64,000 nt of DNA from Planctomycetota bacterium (GCA_035384565.1 DAOOIT010000002.1:167227-231226); one strand, 5' to 3'. Positions 8,300 through 17,154 are shown, numbered from the stretch's first letter. The notes: a model not told the origin generated them from the sequence alone. Translations and numbers: made by a program.

Positions 8300-9637
8300 A
8301 TGATCATCATCCTTGGGGCTGGCTTGGCCGGCCTGAGCACAGCGTATCATCTGCGCCGAGCGGGATGCCGGGCTCTTGCTCTCCACGAGCGCGAGGAGCG
8401 CCCCGGGGGCCTGTGCCGCTCTGAGGCGCGCGGCGGCTTCACCTTCGACTGCACCGGCCACTTCCTCCACCTGCGCACGCCCGAGATGGCGCGGCTGGCC
8501 GGCCGCCTGCTCGGACGCGAGTTGGCGACGGTCGTCCGCAGCTCCTGGGTCTGGTCGCAGGGGGTCTACACCCGCTATCCGTTTCAGACAAACACCTTCG
8601 GCCTGCCCATCGAGACCGTGAAGGAAGTGCTCCTGGGCTACATCCAGGCGATGCTCGACCGCGAATCACGCGAATCGGCGCGAATGAACGCCACGCGTAT
8701 GAGATCGAAGCCCCAAAGCTTCGAGCAGTGGATTCACGAGACCTTCGGAGCAGGCATCGCCAAGCACTTCATGATCCCCTACAACGAGAAGCTGTGGGGT
8801 ATTCACCCACGGTTCCTCAGCACCGAGTGGATGGGGCGCTACGTGCCGCCCGCTCCGATCGAGCAGGTGATCGAAGGCGCGCTCACCGACAAGGCCTCCG
8901 GCGAGGGCTACAACGCCACGTTTCGCTACCCGCGCGCCGGGGGCATCGAAACGCTCGTCCGCGCGCTCGCCGCACGGGCCGGCCCCATCCGCGTCGGCTC
9001 CGAGGCCGTGGCGATTGACCCGCGGCGCCGCCGCGTGGAGTTCGCCGACGGCTCGCGCGCCGACTACGCGGCCCTCGTGAGCACCCTGCCGCTGCCCGAG
9101 CTGGTGGCGCGCCTGCGCCCCGTGCCCGACCGCGTGCGCGACGCGGCGGCGAGGCTCCGCTGGGCCTCGCTCTACTCGGTGAATCTCGGCCTGGGGCGCG
9201 ATGCCACCGACGGGCGGCAGTGGGTCTATGTGCCCGAGCGGCGCTTCCCCTTCTACCGCGTGGGCTGCTTCTCGAACGTCGCGGCCTCGATGGCCCCCCG
9301 CGGTGGCGCCGCCGTGTGGACTGAGGTCTCCTACCCCCCCGCCCGCCCGCTCGACCGCTCGCGCGTCCGGCGGCAGATTCTCGACGGCCTCCGGGAGATG
9401 GGCTGGCTGCGCCGCCGCCGCGACATCGCCATCGAATGGCAGCTCGATATCCCGTTCGCCTACGTGATCTATGACGCGCACCGTCGCCGTGCGACCGAGA
9501 CGATCCTCCGCCATCTCGCGAAGCGCGACATCTACTCCATCGGCCGCTACGGGCGCTGGGAGTACTCCTCGATGGAAGACGCGCTGCTGCAAGGCCGCGA
9601 GACCGCGCAGCGGCTGCTGGAGAGGCATGAGACTTGA
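8300..9637 (+). CDS. FAD-dependent amine-oxidase-fold protein (UDP-galactopyranose mutase / HemY-like)
   Basis: A 445-residue flavoprotein with an N-terminal dinucleotide motif GAGLAGLS (6-13), the acidic end of beta-2 (HEREERPGGLCRS) and FDCTGHFLHL, which resemble UDP-galactopyranose mutase and protoporphyrinogen-oxidase-like proteins of glycan clusters. A GRYGRWEYSSMEDALLQG C-terminal FAD loop is present. Residues about 120-133 (RESRESARMNATRM) are encoded by an interspersed repeat. It is probably a sugar-nucleotide mutase or a lipid-linked-sugar oxidoreductase, not a heme enzyme. It is not a DprE1-type oxidase. It ends in a TTGA overlap with the next gene. Confidence 0.75.
   Translation: MIIILGAGLAGLSTAYHLRRAGCRALALHEREERPGGLCRSEARGGFTFDCTGHFLHLRTPEMARLAGRLLGRELATVVRSSWVWSQGVYTRYPFQTNTFGLPIETVKEVLLGYIQAMLDRESRESARMNATRMRSKPQSFEQWIHETFGAGIAKHFMIPYNEKLWGIHPRFLSTEWMGRYVPPAPIEQVIEGALTDKASGEGYNATFRYPRAGGIETLVRALAARAGPIRVGSEAVAIDPRRRRVEFADGSRADYAALVSTLPLPELVARLRPVPDRVRDAAARLRWASLYSVNLGLGRDATDGRQWVYVPERRFPFYRVGCFSNVAASMAPRGGAAVWTEVSYPPARPLDRSRVRRQILDGLREMGWLRRRRDIAIEWQLDIPFAYVIYDAHRRRATETILRHLAKRDIYSIGRYGRWEYSSMEDALLQGRETAQRLLERHET
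8658..8686 (+). repeat. Interspersed GCGAATC repeat inside the flavoprotein gene
   Basis: Three near-copies of a GCGAATC unit spaced 9-12 bases apart form an iterated block, which is translated in frame as D-R-E-S-R-E-S-A-R-M-N. The same units recur in the GT2 gene at 50696-50716, so this looks like a dispersed repeat family and not local codon bias. Confidence 0.55.
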
Positions 9638-10401
9638 CCACCGAGACTGACACCCGCCCGGCCATTTCGATCCTCATCCCGATCTACAACGAGGAGTCAA
9701 TCCTCGAAGCCTCCGTGCGCGAGTTGACCGGCGGCCTGGCCACGTACGGCCTGCCCTACGAACTCGTGCTGTGCGAGAACGGCAGCAGAGATCGCACGGT
9801 GGAGATCGGGGAACGCCTGTGCCGCGAGTTCCCCACAGTGCGGTTGCTGCGATGTCCCATCCCCAACTACGGCGCGGCCCTGGCCATGGGCATCCGCGAG
9901 GCGCGCGGCGACAACATCGTGTGCTTCGAGATCGACTTCTACGACATCCCCTTCGTCGAGATCGCCCACGTGCTGCTCAAGAAGTACGACGCGGTGATCG
10001 GCTCGAAGCGCGCCCGCGGCGCCCGCGACCGCCGCCCGCTCATCCGCCGCTTCATCACCTGGGGCTTCAACACCTTTCTCCGCATCGTCTTCGGCTTCAC
10101 CGGCACCGACACGCACGGCATCAAGGCCTTCCGCGCTGCGCCCGTGCGCCCGCTGGTAGACGCCTGCAAGACCGACAAGGACATCTTCACGACCGAGCTG
10201 GTCATCCGCATGGAACGCGCCGACCTGCGCCTGTGCGAAATCCCCCTGGAGATCACAGAGAAACGCCCCGCGCCCGTCAACATCCTCCGCCGCGTGCCCA
10301 ACGCCCTCAAGGGCCTCTGGCGCCTCTGGAAGGCCACCCGCGGCATCCAGCGGCCGGCGCACCCGATGGAGTCCGCCTCCACGAAGCAGGTGGAGAAGTG
10401 A
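9634..10401 (+). CDS. GT2 family glycosyltransferase, DPM1-like with unusual active-site residues
   Basis: A 255-residue GT-A protein starting at TTG (TTGA overlaps the previous stop). The fold is clear from ISILIPIYNEE, NYGAALAMGIREARGD and GTDTHGIKAFR, but the usual DDGS is CENGS and the metal-binding DxD is EID (99-101) followed by FYD. It may therefore use another metal geometry or be a divergent polyprenyl-phosphate transferase. The gene overlaps the DUF3473 deacetylase by GTGA, so the two are co-translated. Confidence 0.75.
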   Translation: MTTETDTRPAISILIPIYNEESILEASVRELTGGLATYGLPYELVLCENGSRDRTVEIGERLCREFPTVRLLRCPIPNYGAALAMGIREARGDNIVCFEIDFYDIPFVEIAHVLLKKYDAVIGSKRARGARDRRPLIRRFITWGFNTFLRIVFGFTGTDTHGIKAFRAAPVRPLVDACKTDKDIFTTELVIRMERADLRLCEIPLEITEKRPAPVNILRRVPNALKGLWRLWKATRGIQRPAHPMESASTKQVEK

Positions 10402-11285
10402 CGATCTACAACGACCTTCCCAACGCCCTGACAGTGGACCTGGAGGACTGGTATCACTCCGTCCTGGAGGTGGACCCGGCAAACTGGCTGCGCCACGAGG
10501 ACCGCGTGGCCGCGGCCACCGAGCGCCTGCTGGCGTGCCTGGCCGAGCGGGGGGCGAGAGCCACCTTCTTCGTCCTCGGCCACGTGGCCGAGCGACACCC
10601 CGACCTGGTGCCGGCCATCGAGGCGGCGGGCCACGAGATCGCCTGCCATGGCTACGAGCACCGCCTCGTCTACACTCTCTCGCCCAACGACTTCCGGGAC
10701 GACCTGCGCCGCTCGCTCCACCTGCTGCGCTCGCAGGCGAAGGCCCCGGTCCGCGGCTTCCGGGCGGCCTACTGGTCCATCACTCGCGCCTGCCCCTGGG
10801 CGCTCGATGTTCTGGCCGACGAGGGGCTGGCCTACGACTCCAGCATCTACCCCACGCGGACGAGCCTGTACGGGGTGCCCGACGCGCCGCGAGGGCCGTA
10901 TCGCCTGCGCGCGCCCGGCGGGCGGGCGCTCCTGGAGTTCCCGCCGTCGGTGCTCCGCTTGCCCGTGCGGAACCTGCCCTTCGCCGGCGGCATTTACCTG
11001 CGCCTGCTGCCCTACTGGTTCGTGCGATGGGCGATGCGCCGCTTCCGCAGGGGGGGACGGCCGGCCTTGGTCTACATCCACCCGCCGGAATTCGACCCCG
11101 GCAAGCCGCGCCTGGCGCTGCCGCTGGCCCGGCGTGTGCTGCACTATGCTCGCCTGGACGCCTTGCGAGTGAAGGTGCCGCGGCTGCTGGCCGACTTCGC
11201 GTTCACTACCCTCGGCGCGCTGTACGACCGCTGCGCCGCCGATCCGAAGCTCCCCGTATGGTCGTTGGAGGGTTGGCGGGCCTGA
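10398..11285 (+). CDS. Polysaccharide deacetylase with DUF3473 (exosortase/PEP-CTERM-locus subfamily type)
   Basis: This 295-residue NodB-fold protein opens with ALTVDLEDWYH, the hallmark of the subfamily found next to exosortase XrtA loci. It has TFFVLGHVAERHPDLV, the metal ligands HGYEH (H84, H88), GFRAAYWSI, YDSSIYP, and the C-terminal DUF3473 segment with FAGGIYLRLLPY and YIHPPEFD. It probably removes acetyl groups from an exopolysaccharide intermediate. No signal peptide is visible. GTG 10398 (GTGA overlap) was chosen because the VDLED motif sits at residues 13-17, as in homologues. No exosortase is in the window. Confidence 0.88.
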   Translation: MTIYNDLPNALTVDLEDWYHSVLEVDPANWLRHEDRVAAATERLLACLAERGARATFFVLGHVAERHPDLVPAIEAAGHEIACHGYEHRLVYTLSPNDFRDDLRRSLHLLRSQAKAPVRGFRAAYWSITRACPWALDVLADEGLAYDSSIYPTRTSLYGVPDAPRGPYRLRAPGGRALLEFPPSVLRLPVRNLPFAGGIYLRLLPYWFVRWAMRRFRRGGRPALVYIHPPEFDPGKPRLALPLARRVLHYARLDALRVKVPRLLADFAFTTLGALYDRCAADPKLPVWSLEGWRA

Positions 11286-12958
11286 TGTCCGCTCAGACCA
11301 ACAACCCCGTTCGAGTGCCCCCGCCGCGGCGTCGCATGGTGCGCCAGATGCTCGTCGTCCTCGCGCTGGCCGTGGCGATCCGCCTGCCGCTCACGCAGTT
11401 CCCGATGGGGCCGTCGGCGGGCACCATCGGGTACGTCGGCCAACGCTGGCTCGAGGGCGCGGTGCCCTACCGCGATGCCTGGGACCACGAGGCCCCCGGG
11501 TTGTACCTGCTGTCGGGGGTCACGGTGCGGTACCTCGCCCCGGCCGGCGCCCGGCTCGAGCAGGCGCTGGCCAACCTGCTGGTCGGCCAGCCCGGGGCCT
11601 CGCCGCGCGTGACGCCGGGCGAAGCCATGCCCGAGACGTGCCGGGTCGTGATGATGGCCCTCGACCTGATCGGCGTGCTGCTCGTCTACGCGTTCGTGCG
11701 CGCCTGGTGTGGGCATACCGAGGCGGTCGTGGCCGCCGGCGTCTGCGGCTTCTTCGGCGGCGCGCTCCTGGTGCAGGGCGACTGCCTGGGGCCGTGGCCT
11801 GCGGTGAACTGCCTGGTGATCACCGCGATGCTGGCCGCCCTGCGGTCCGAGGGCCGGGATGCGCGCTGGCTCCTTGCGAGCGGGCTGCTTGCCGGGCTGG
11901 CGGCGTGCTTTGAACTGCTTGCGCTGTTCTACGCGCTGGCCATCGTGGCGTGGGCCGCGGCGACGCGGTGGGGCGTGGATGGATGGGGCCGGCGGTGGGT
12001 GCTCCGGCCGGCTCTGGTGCTGGGGGCGGCCGCGGTGCCTCTGGCCGGCTTCGCCGTCTATTTCTGGTCGCGCGGCGCGCTCCACGAACTCTGGCGCAGC
12101 GCGGTGGTCTACAACATGCTCTACCGCTGGCTGCCGGTCGCCCTCCGCACGCCGGGATACCACTGGCAGGTGGTCCGGTCGCTGGCGCCGGAGCAGGGCG
12201 CCCTGTGGCTATTCGCGGGCGGCTGGGCGCTGCATGCCTTCTCGGTGGGGTTCAGCCCTCAGACCCGACTGGTGGCCTACTGGGGCGTGGCAGCTCTGGC
12301 GGCGGCGCTGACCACCCGTCAGGTTGTTCCGGCAGACTTCCTTCAGGTGGTGCCCCCGTTGGCCATCGGCGCCGCCCTGGCCGCGACGAACCCGTCGGAG
12401 CGCTTCATGACTCGGGACGCGCGCGGGCGCCTCGAGACGCGCAGCATCATGCTCGCCCTGCTGGCTGCGGGCATGGCGGCCGGCTTCGTGTACACGGAAT
12501 GGCGCGCCTACCACACGTACGCCTCGCGGGCCGAGGACCGCGCCGAGCGTGCCGCTGCGACCGTGGCGGACATGATCCGCGATCGCACGATGCCCGGCCA
12601 CCCGATCTATGTGTGGGGCGCGGGGCCGCAGATCTACGTCCTCGCCGACCGTCCCGCCGCGCATCGGATCTTCTACAACCGTCCCCTGAACGCCTCGCGG
12701 GTGGTCAAGGAGTACTTCGGGCTGGGGGTGTTCGAGGACATCTGCCGGGCCTTGATCCGCGCGGAGCCGGTCTTCTTCGTCACCACCGAGGATGCGCTGC
12801 CCGAGGCCCCTGACCTGGAGGGGCCCCTGAGCCTCTGGTTCCGCTTCATGCGCGAACGCGTCGAGGGGCGCGAGCGCTACGAGGGGAAGCCGTGGCGGAT
12901 GGAGGAGACTCGGCCCTACCTGCTCTACGTGCGCAAGGACCGCTCCCTGATGCCCTGA
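11285..12958 (+). CDS. GT-C fold membrane glycosyltransferase, paralogue of the 18105 gene
   Basis: A 557-residue polytopic protein whose start overlaps the preceding stop (TGATG). The motif GAVPYRDAWDHEAPGLY near residue 58 is the first-loop acidic motif of a GT39/ArnT-like subgroup, where the usual HPP is replaced by WDHEAP. About nine helices are followed by a C-terminal soluble domain with GAGPQIYVLADRPAA. The same layout and motifs occur in the 523-residue protein at 18105, which marks a duplicated subfamily. It probably transfers a polyprenyl-linked sugar on the outer face of the membrane. Confidence 0.7.
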   Translation: MSAQTNNPVRVPPPRRRMVRQMLVVLALAVAIRLPLTQFPMGPSAGTIGYVGQRWLEGAVPYRDAWDHEAPGLYLLSGVTVRYLAPAGARLEQALANLLVGQPGASPRVTPGEAMPETCRVVMMALDLIGVLLVYAFVRAWCGHTEAVVAAGVCGFFGGALLVQGDCLGPWPAVNCLVITAMLAALRSEGRDARWLLASGLLAGLAACFELLALFYALAIVAWAAATRWGVDGWGRRWVLRPALVLGAAAVPLAGFAVYFWSRGALHELWRSAVVYNMLYRWLPVALRTPGYHWQVVRSLAPEQGALWLFAGGWALHAFSVGFSPQTRLVAYWGVAALAAALTTRQVVPADFLQVVPPLAIGAALAATNPSERFMTRDARGRLETRSIMLALLAAGMAAGFVYTEWRAYHTYASRAEDRAERAAATVADMIRDRTMPGHPIYVWGAGPQIYVLADRPAAHRIFYNRPLNASRVVKEYFGLGVFEDICRALIRAEPVFFVTTEDALPEAPDLEGPLSLWFRFMRERVEGRERYEGKPWRMEETRPYLLYVRKDRSLMP

Positions 12959-12973
12959 GCCGCGCGCGGCTCA
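12956..12973. terminator. 18-bp perfect palindrome joining two convergent stop codons
   Basis: TGAGCCGCGCGCGGCTCA is a perfect palindrome. Its first three bases are the stop of the + strand GT-C gene and its last three (read on the - strand) are the stop of the convergent GT2. It could form a GC-rich hairpin in either transcript and serve as a bidirectional terminator, though no U tract follows. Confidence 0.55.
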
Positions 12974-13732
12974 CGCCTCCCAGTAGCGTTGGGCCGCCAG
13001 GGCCGCGAGCGCATCGCTGTGGTAGAGCCCGCGGCGCCAGCGGCCGCGCAGCCGCGTGAGCGCGCGCAACATGGCCCAGGCGTGCCGCGATGGCCGCACC
13101 GTGGAGGGCCCCTGGCGCTGGAGGCGCACCGGGATGCGCCGGATCGCCAGGTTGTACTTGAGGGCGATGTAGAGCAACTCGATGTCGCCGGCGAACGAGG
13201 TCTCGACAAGCAGCGGGAACAGCGCGTCCGCCACCTCTGCGCGAAAGCCCTTCAGGCCCGCCTGCGAGTCGGGAATGCCGCCCGTCACCAGCAACCGCAC
13301 CGCGTGGCGGAAAAGGCTCGTCGAGAGCCTCCGCGTCCAGGGCTGGCTCTCGTGGTACGCGCTGTCGGGCAGCGTCCGATCACCCACCACGAGGTGAAAC
13401 CCCCGATCATTGATGAGCCGCTCGATGTACGGCAGGGCCGAATGGTCGAACGGCACATCGGCGTCCGTGAAGACCTTGCAGGACCCCGCCGCCGCGGCCA
13501 TGCCGTCCCGAAGGGCGGCGAACTTGCCCCGGTTCGTGGGGCAAGATACCACCCGAAGCCGCCCGCCTTGGAGCCTCGTGAGCAGCTCGAGCGAGCCGTC
13601 AGTGCTGCCGTCATTGGCCGCGACGATCTCGTGGTCGGGGCAGCGCTGCTCCAGATAGGTCTGGAGCCCGCGCAGGCTCTCCTCCAGAAACGGCGCAGCA
13701 TTGAAGACCGGGATGACGACCGAGAGTCTCAC
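12971..13732 (-). CDS. GT2 glycosyltransferase (polyprenyl-phosphate sugar synthase type)
   Basis: A 253-residue GT-A enzyme with LSVVIPVFNAA, ANDGSTDGS, NRGKFAALRDG and the metal motif FTDADVPFD (D90, D92). The middle section LVVGDRTLPDS and the Q-A-G-L-K-G-F-R segment match the DPM1/DpgS-like group. It is the last gene of the - strand unit 17024 to 12971 and starts at GTG by GTGA overlap with the methyltransferase. It probably provides a polyprenyl-linked sugar or adds one to a lipid acceptor. Confidence 0.82.
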   Translation of the reverse strand: MRLSVVIPVFNAAPFLEESLRGLQTYLEQRCPDHEIVAANDGSTDGSLELLTRLQGGRLRVVSCPTNRGKFAALRDGMAAAAGSCKVFTDADVPFDHSALPYIERLINDRGFHLVVGDRTLPDSAYHESQPWTRRLSTSLFRHAVRLLVTGGIPDSQAGLKGFRAEVADALFPLLVETSFAGDIELLYIALKYNLAIRRIPVRLQRQGPSTVRPSRHAWAMLRALTRLRGRWRRGLYHSDALAALAAQRYWEA

Positions 13733-14487
13733 GGTCGAGGAGTCTTTCCTGCCAAGGCGTAGAGGAGGTTGCCGAGGGGCTGTCCCACACGATGTTCCAG
13801 TGTATCAAGTCGCTCGGCGAGGCGCCAGGAGACTCCCGCGAGGAAGGGCGCCACACCGCAGAACCGCCCGGAACGCCGCACGTCGAGTCCCGCGGCCCCC
13901 AGGGCCTGCACCAGCCGCCCGCGAGTGAACCGGGTAATGTGCTGCTCCCCACGCATGGGCGGCGACAGGCCGAAGAGGTCCATCAGCCGCTCGATCACCG
14001 GCCACAGACTCGCGCCGTTGGGCGTGGAGACGAGCAGCGCCCCCTCGGCGGCCAGCAGTCGGCCGAGAAGGCCCAGGAGGGCCGCCACCTGGGCCGCTGG
14101 CAGGTGCTCGATCACCTCCAGGCACACGATCAGATCGAAGCTCCCGTCGGCGAAGGCCATTTCGTTCGCCGCGGTCAGGTGGAACCGCAGGTTGCCTCTC
14201 TCGAACCGCGCGCGGGCGAAGCGAATGGCACCCTCGTTGGCGTCCACAGCGTCCACCTCCGCGCCCTGGCCGGCCAGGAAGTGGGCCACCACGCCCGAGC
14301 CGCAGCCGACATCGAGCGCGCGCATCCCGGCGCGCAGCAGGACCAGGGCACTCACGAGCTCGAGCTTGCGCCGGTGCCAGAAGCGCTGCACGGCCGGCCC
14401 CGCGACCAGCGCGTCATACTGATAGCTGCCGGGAATGGCCACCGGGTCGCCGCGCCGCCAGCCTTCGGGGGTGGCCTTGCCGCTCAT
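13729..14487 (-). CDS. Class I SAM-dependent methyltransferase
   Basis: A 252-residue methyltransferase of the UbiG/Methyltransf_11 type: ALDVGCGSGVVAHFLAGQG (motif I), VDANEGAIRFAR, FDLIVCLEVIEHL (motif II region) and LLVSTPNG. The ATG at 14487 overlaps the upstream stop (ATGA), which is why I prefer it over longer versions. It is co-translated with a GT2 and a membrane protein, so a sugar or lipid-linked saccharide is the likely substrate. Confidence 0.82.
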   Translation of the reverse strand: MSGKATPEGWRRGDPVAIPGSYQYDALVAGPAVQRFWHRRKLELVSALVLLRAGMRALDVGCGSGVVAHFLAGQGAEVDAVDANEGAIRFARARFERGNLRFHLTAANEMAFADGSFDLIVCLEVIEHLPAAQVAALLGLLGRLLAAEGALLVSTPNGASLWPVIERLMDLFGLSPPMRGEQHITRFTRGRLVQALGAAGLDVRRSGRFCGVAPFLAGVSWRLAERLDTLEHRVGQPLGNLLYALAGKTPRP

Positions 14488-16037
14488 GTCGCGGCCCCTT
14501 CCCGCGCCGGCGCAGGGGAGCGCGCCGGCCGCCGCAAGGCGGCCTCGATCAGCCAGGCCGCGATCAGCGCGGTGACGATGAGATGGTAACACGAGTAGTG
14601 GCACAGGCCCAGCCCCGAGAAAATCAGGAGCGCAGGAAGCGATAGCGGGAGCACGAAGCCCACGAGCTTGAGCATCATCCAACACCGCCGCGCCGCCAAC
14701 AAGGCGAGTACGGGCACGGTAAGGAGGCCATGCATCGGGACCTCGAAGCCGAGAGTTCCGATGGCGATCCGCGGCGGGGTGGTCTGTCGTACGATTCGCC
14801 AGGCCCGCTGCGCGAGGATGCCCAGATACCACAGCGGGTCGCGCGCGATGTCGCCCAGAACCTTGTCGCGGACCACGTCCTCATAGTGCGGCAGTTCGTA
14901 GGGCATGACGTAGTAGCGTCCCGCCTTGTCCCAGTACGTATTCTCGAAGAGCACGCGCGTCCTTGCGGTGGCGGGCACCTTCACGCCGTAATCGCGCTCG
15001 AGGATGGGCAAGGCATAGTCGGCCGCCGCCTGATCATCCCACTTGTAGCCGTGGGTCGAGTCGAAGTCGCCCAGGCCGCACCAGATCGGGTGCCAGAACA
15101 GGTGGTTGTGCGAGCGCGGCCCGACATAGGGGTGCCCGCCCGCTGCCGCGACCACGCGCTGAGCCTGGGCAAACTTCGCATCGAAGAAATGCGCCCAGGC
15201 CCACGTGCCGACGCCGTACGCGGCCACCAGCACGAGCACCAGCCCCACCCTCACGAGCCAACTCGCCTGCGCGAGCAGCAGATAACACCCGAGCGGCGAC
15301 AGGATGAGCACGAGCGGCTCGGGGCGCACCTGCTTGACGGAGGCCAGCAGCAGCCCAGCCGCCACCGGCACGGCCCACAGGTAGCCACGCGCCGCCCTGC
15401 GCTCGCCGAGAAGAGGCACGTGAAGCGCCAGGAGCCACACAGCCGCCGTGATCGGCCAGCCGAACGTGTTCTCCCGCGCATAGACCTCGTGCAACTGAAA
15501 CGGGTTCGAGCCCAGCAGCACGGCCAGCACGAGGCCGAGGATCGGCTGGCGCACATACCAGAAGGACACGAAGAGAGCGACCAGCCCCGCCGTCAAGGCC
15601 ATGGCGTTACAGGGCCGCACGCTGGGCTCGCGCGGCGCGCCCTTGAGGAGGGCATCGGGCAGGTAGAGCAGCGTGGTGCCCAGGCTGCCCGAGCGGTAGC
15701 TGTTCTTCCACTCCATCAGCAGCGTGTCGCCATGCCGAGCGATCAGTTCCCGGGCACCGTCGCGGCTGTAGGCCAGGTCCTCCCTCTCTGTTGCCACGGG
15801 GAAAAGCCCGAGGTAGTAGAGGAAGTACACAAACTTGTCCTGGGCGAGCAGCCCGGTGGAGGCCTGGAGGCGATAGCGGTCGCTGAGGCGATCGCGTGCA
15901 GCCCAAAACCCGCCCTGCCACGCGGGGATGAGGACGCAGCCGAGCACGAGGAGAGCCACGCGCGCCCTTGGTCCCTCGGGGACGCGAGAGAGCCGCTCGA
16001 GACTCAGAAAACCCTTGGAGAACACGCGCAGCGCCAC
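14484..16037 (-). CDS. Multi-pass membrane protein of unknown function, possibly GT-C-like
   Basis: A 517-residue protein with about ten hydrophobic helices starting at GTG directly after the upstream stop. A first external loop after helix 1 holds a long soluble stretch (YSRDGARELI, MEWKNSYRSG, TTLLYLPD). A second large loop contains HNHLFWHPIW and DFDSTHGYKWDD. The C-terminal helix pair includes CHYSCYHL. The topology resembles GT-C glycosyltransferases but I do not see a clear catalytic motif, so no activity is assigned. Its position between methyltransferases and a GT2 suggests a role in the same glycan. Confidence 0.65.
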   Translation of the reverse strand: MALRVFSKGFLSLERLSRVPEGPRARVALLVLGCVLIPAWQGGFWAARDRLSDRYRLQASTGLLAQDKFVYFLYYLGLFPVATEREDLAYSRDGARELIARHGDTLLMEWKNSYRSGSLGTTLLYLPDALLKGAPREPSVRPCNAMALTAGLVALFVSFWYVRQPILGLVLAVLLGSNPFQLHEVYARENTFGWPITAAVWLLALHVPLLGERRAARGYLWAVPVAAGLLLASVKQVRPEPLVLILSPLGCYLLLAQASWLVRVGLVLVLVAAYGVGTWAWAHFFDAKFAQAQRVVAAAGGHPYVGPRSHNHLFWHPIWCGLGDFDSTHGYKWDDQAAADYALPILERDYGVKVPATARTRVLFENTYWDKAGRYYVMPYELPHYEDVVRDKVLGDIARDPLWYLGILAQRAWRIVRQTTPPRIAIGTLGFEVPMHGLLTVPVLALLAARRCWMMLKLVGFVLPLSLPALLIFSGLGLCHYSCYHLIVTALIAAWLIEAALRRPARSPAPAREGAAT

Positions 16038-17024
16038 CTAAGCACCCTCCCGCTTCTCTCCTGCTTCATCCACTGCCCAGGCTGTCACATTGTGCTGGGG
16101 CAGGAGGGGCCGGGCGAGGACCTCCATCGGCCAGCACAGCGCGCGCGCCGCCCTGCTCCGGGGGAGCAGCGCCCGAATGGCGAACGAGCGCCCGAACGCC
16201 GCGCGCATCAGGGCTCGCAATTCGGCGAGCGACAGCAGGTGCTTGCCGCGGTAGCTTCTGCCCCGCCGCCACCGCACGTAGGGCTCCATCCAGCGGCGCG
16301 GCAACCAGCCCACGCCCCAGAGCTTCACGTGAGGCTCGCGCGTCAGCAGCGAGAAGCGGTTCGGCGAATTGAAGAAGAGCACCGCGCCCGGCCGCATCAC
16401 CCGGCGGGCCTCGGCCAGCAGCCGCGCCGGTTCCTGCACGTGCTCGATCACGTCGGTGGCGTTGAGCAGGTCGAAGCAGGAATCGGCCAGCGGCAGCTCG
16501 AGAGCGGAGCCGCACACGAAGGCCACGTTGCCGGTGCCGGCCTCGGCGAACCGCTTCTTCGCCAGCAGGAGGTCGGTGAGCAGAATGTCGATGCCCACCG
16601 CCAGCGCACAGCGCCGCGCCAGGCCGAACAGCGCGCTGCCCACGCCGCAGCCGATGTCCAGGGCCGTGCCGCCCGCGCCCACTGCGCGGCCCGCCGCGGC
16701 CGCGTGGCGGACAATCGTGTCCCACCGCCGCTCGCCGCGCCGCGGCGCCTCGGCCTCGTGCCGGTCCCACAGACGCCCCAGCGCGTCGCACTCGTCCCCG
16801 TGGTAGAACTGCCACAGGTCGCGGTACGAGGTGCGGGGCCAGCGGGCGATGACCTCTCGGCAGAACTCGCCGTGGCGCGGAGCGCCGGGCGAGTCGGGCC
16901 GAAAGTCGGGGATGCCGTGAACGACCTCGAACCGCCGCGAGCAGGCGGGGCAGTCTAGCGCCTGGGGCCCGGCGCGCAGCGCGCCCCGGCAAGCCGGACA
17001 GCGCAAGAGGTCCAGGAATTCCAT
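16038..17024 (-). CDS. SAM-dependent methyltransferase with N-terminal Trm112-like zinc ribbon
   Basis: A 328-residue protein. The first 45 residues are a Trm112/YbaR-like ribbon (LLRCPACRG and LDCPACSRRFEVVHGIPDF, two CPxC pairs). The methyltransferase domain follows with ALDIGCGVGSALFGLA, NATDVIEHVQEP and VLFFNSPN. ATG 17024 was chosen because the zinc ribbon begins at once after it; the upstream frame is low-complexity. A promoter with a perfect TTGACA box lies 44-72 bases upstream. It heads the - strand operon ending at 12971. Confidence 0.83.
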   Translation of the reverse strand: MEFLDLLRCPACRGALRAGPQALDCPACSRRFEVVHGIPDFRPDSPGAPRHGEFCREVIARWPRTSYRDLWQFYHGDECDALGRLWDRHEAEAPRRGERRWDTIVRHAAAAGRAVGAGGTALDIGCGVGSALFGLARRCALAVGIDILLTDLLLAKKRFAEAGTGNVAFVCGSALELPLADSCFDLLNATDVIEHVQEPARLLAEARRVMRPGAVLFFNSPNRFSLLTREPHVKLWGVGWLPRRWMEPYVRWRRGRSYRGKHLLSLAELRALMRAAFGRSFAIRALLPRSRAARALCWPMEVLARPLLPQHNVTAWAVDEAGEKREGA

Positions 17025-17067
17025 GTGTCGGCTTCGCAACGGGTTCCACGTGAAGGCCGATGGCCCA

Positions 17068-17096
17068 ATCATCCACATGCTGCGCGTGCCTGTCAA
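17068..17096 (-). promoter_or_regulatory. Sigma70-like promoter for the 17024-12971 operon
   Basis: On the - strand, a perfect -35 TTGACA (17096-17091) is followed after 17 bp by GATGAT (17073-17068), 4 of 6 to the -10 consensus. The expected start is near 17061, giving a leader of about 37 nt to ATG 17024. Confidence 0.55.
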
Positions 17097-17154
17097 GGAG
17101 CATGGCCCCTGCTCCTCGCCCCTGCGCCCCCGCCGGGCACCGCGGCCTTTCCCC

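Noticed and set aside
8300..9637. A DprE1-like decaprenyl-ribose oxidase
   Set aside because: The fold is the amine-oxidase/UGM type with GxGxxG at the N-terminus, not the FAD-linked oxidase type of DprE1.
14730..16958. A 742-codon open frame on the + strand
   Set aside because: It is antisense to the membrane protein and methyltransferase on the - strand, with low-complexity Arg/Gln/His composition.
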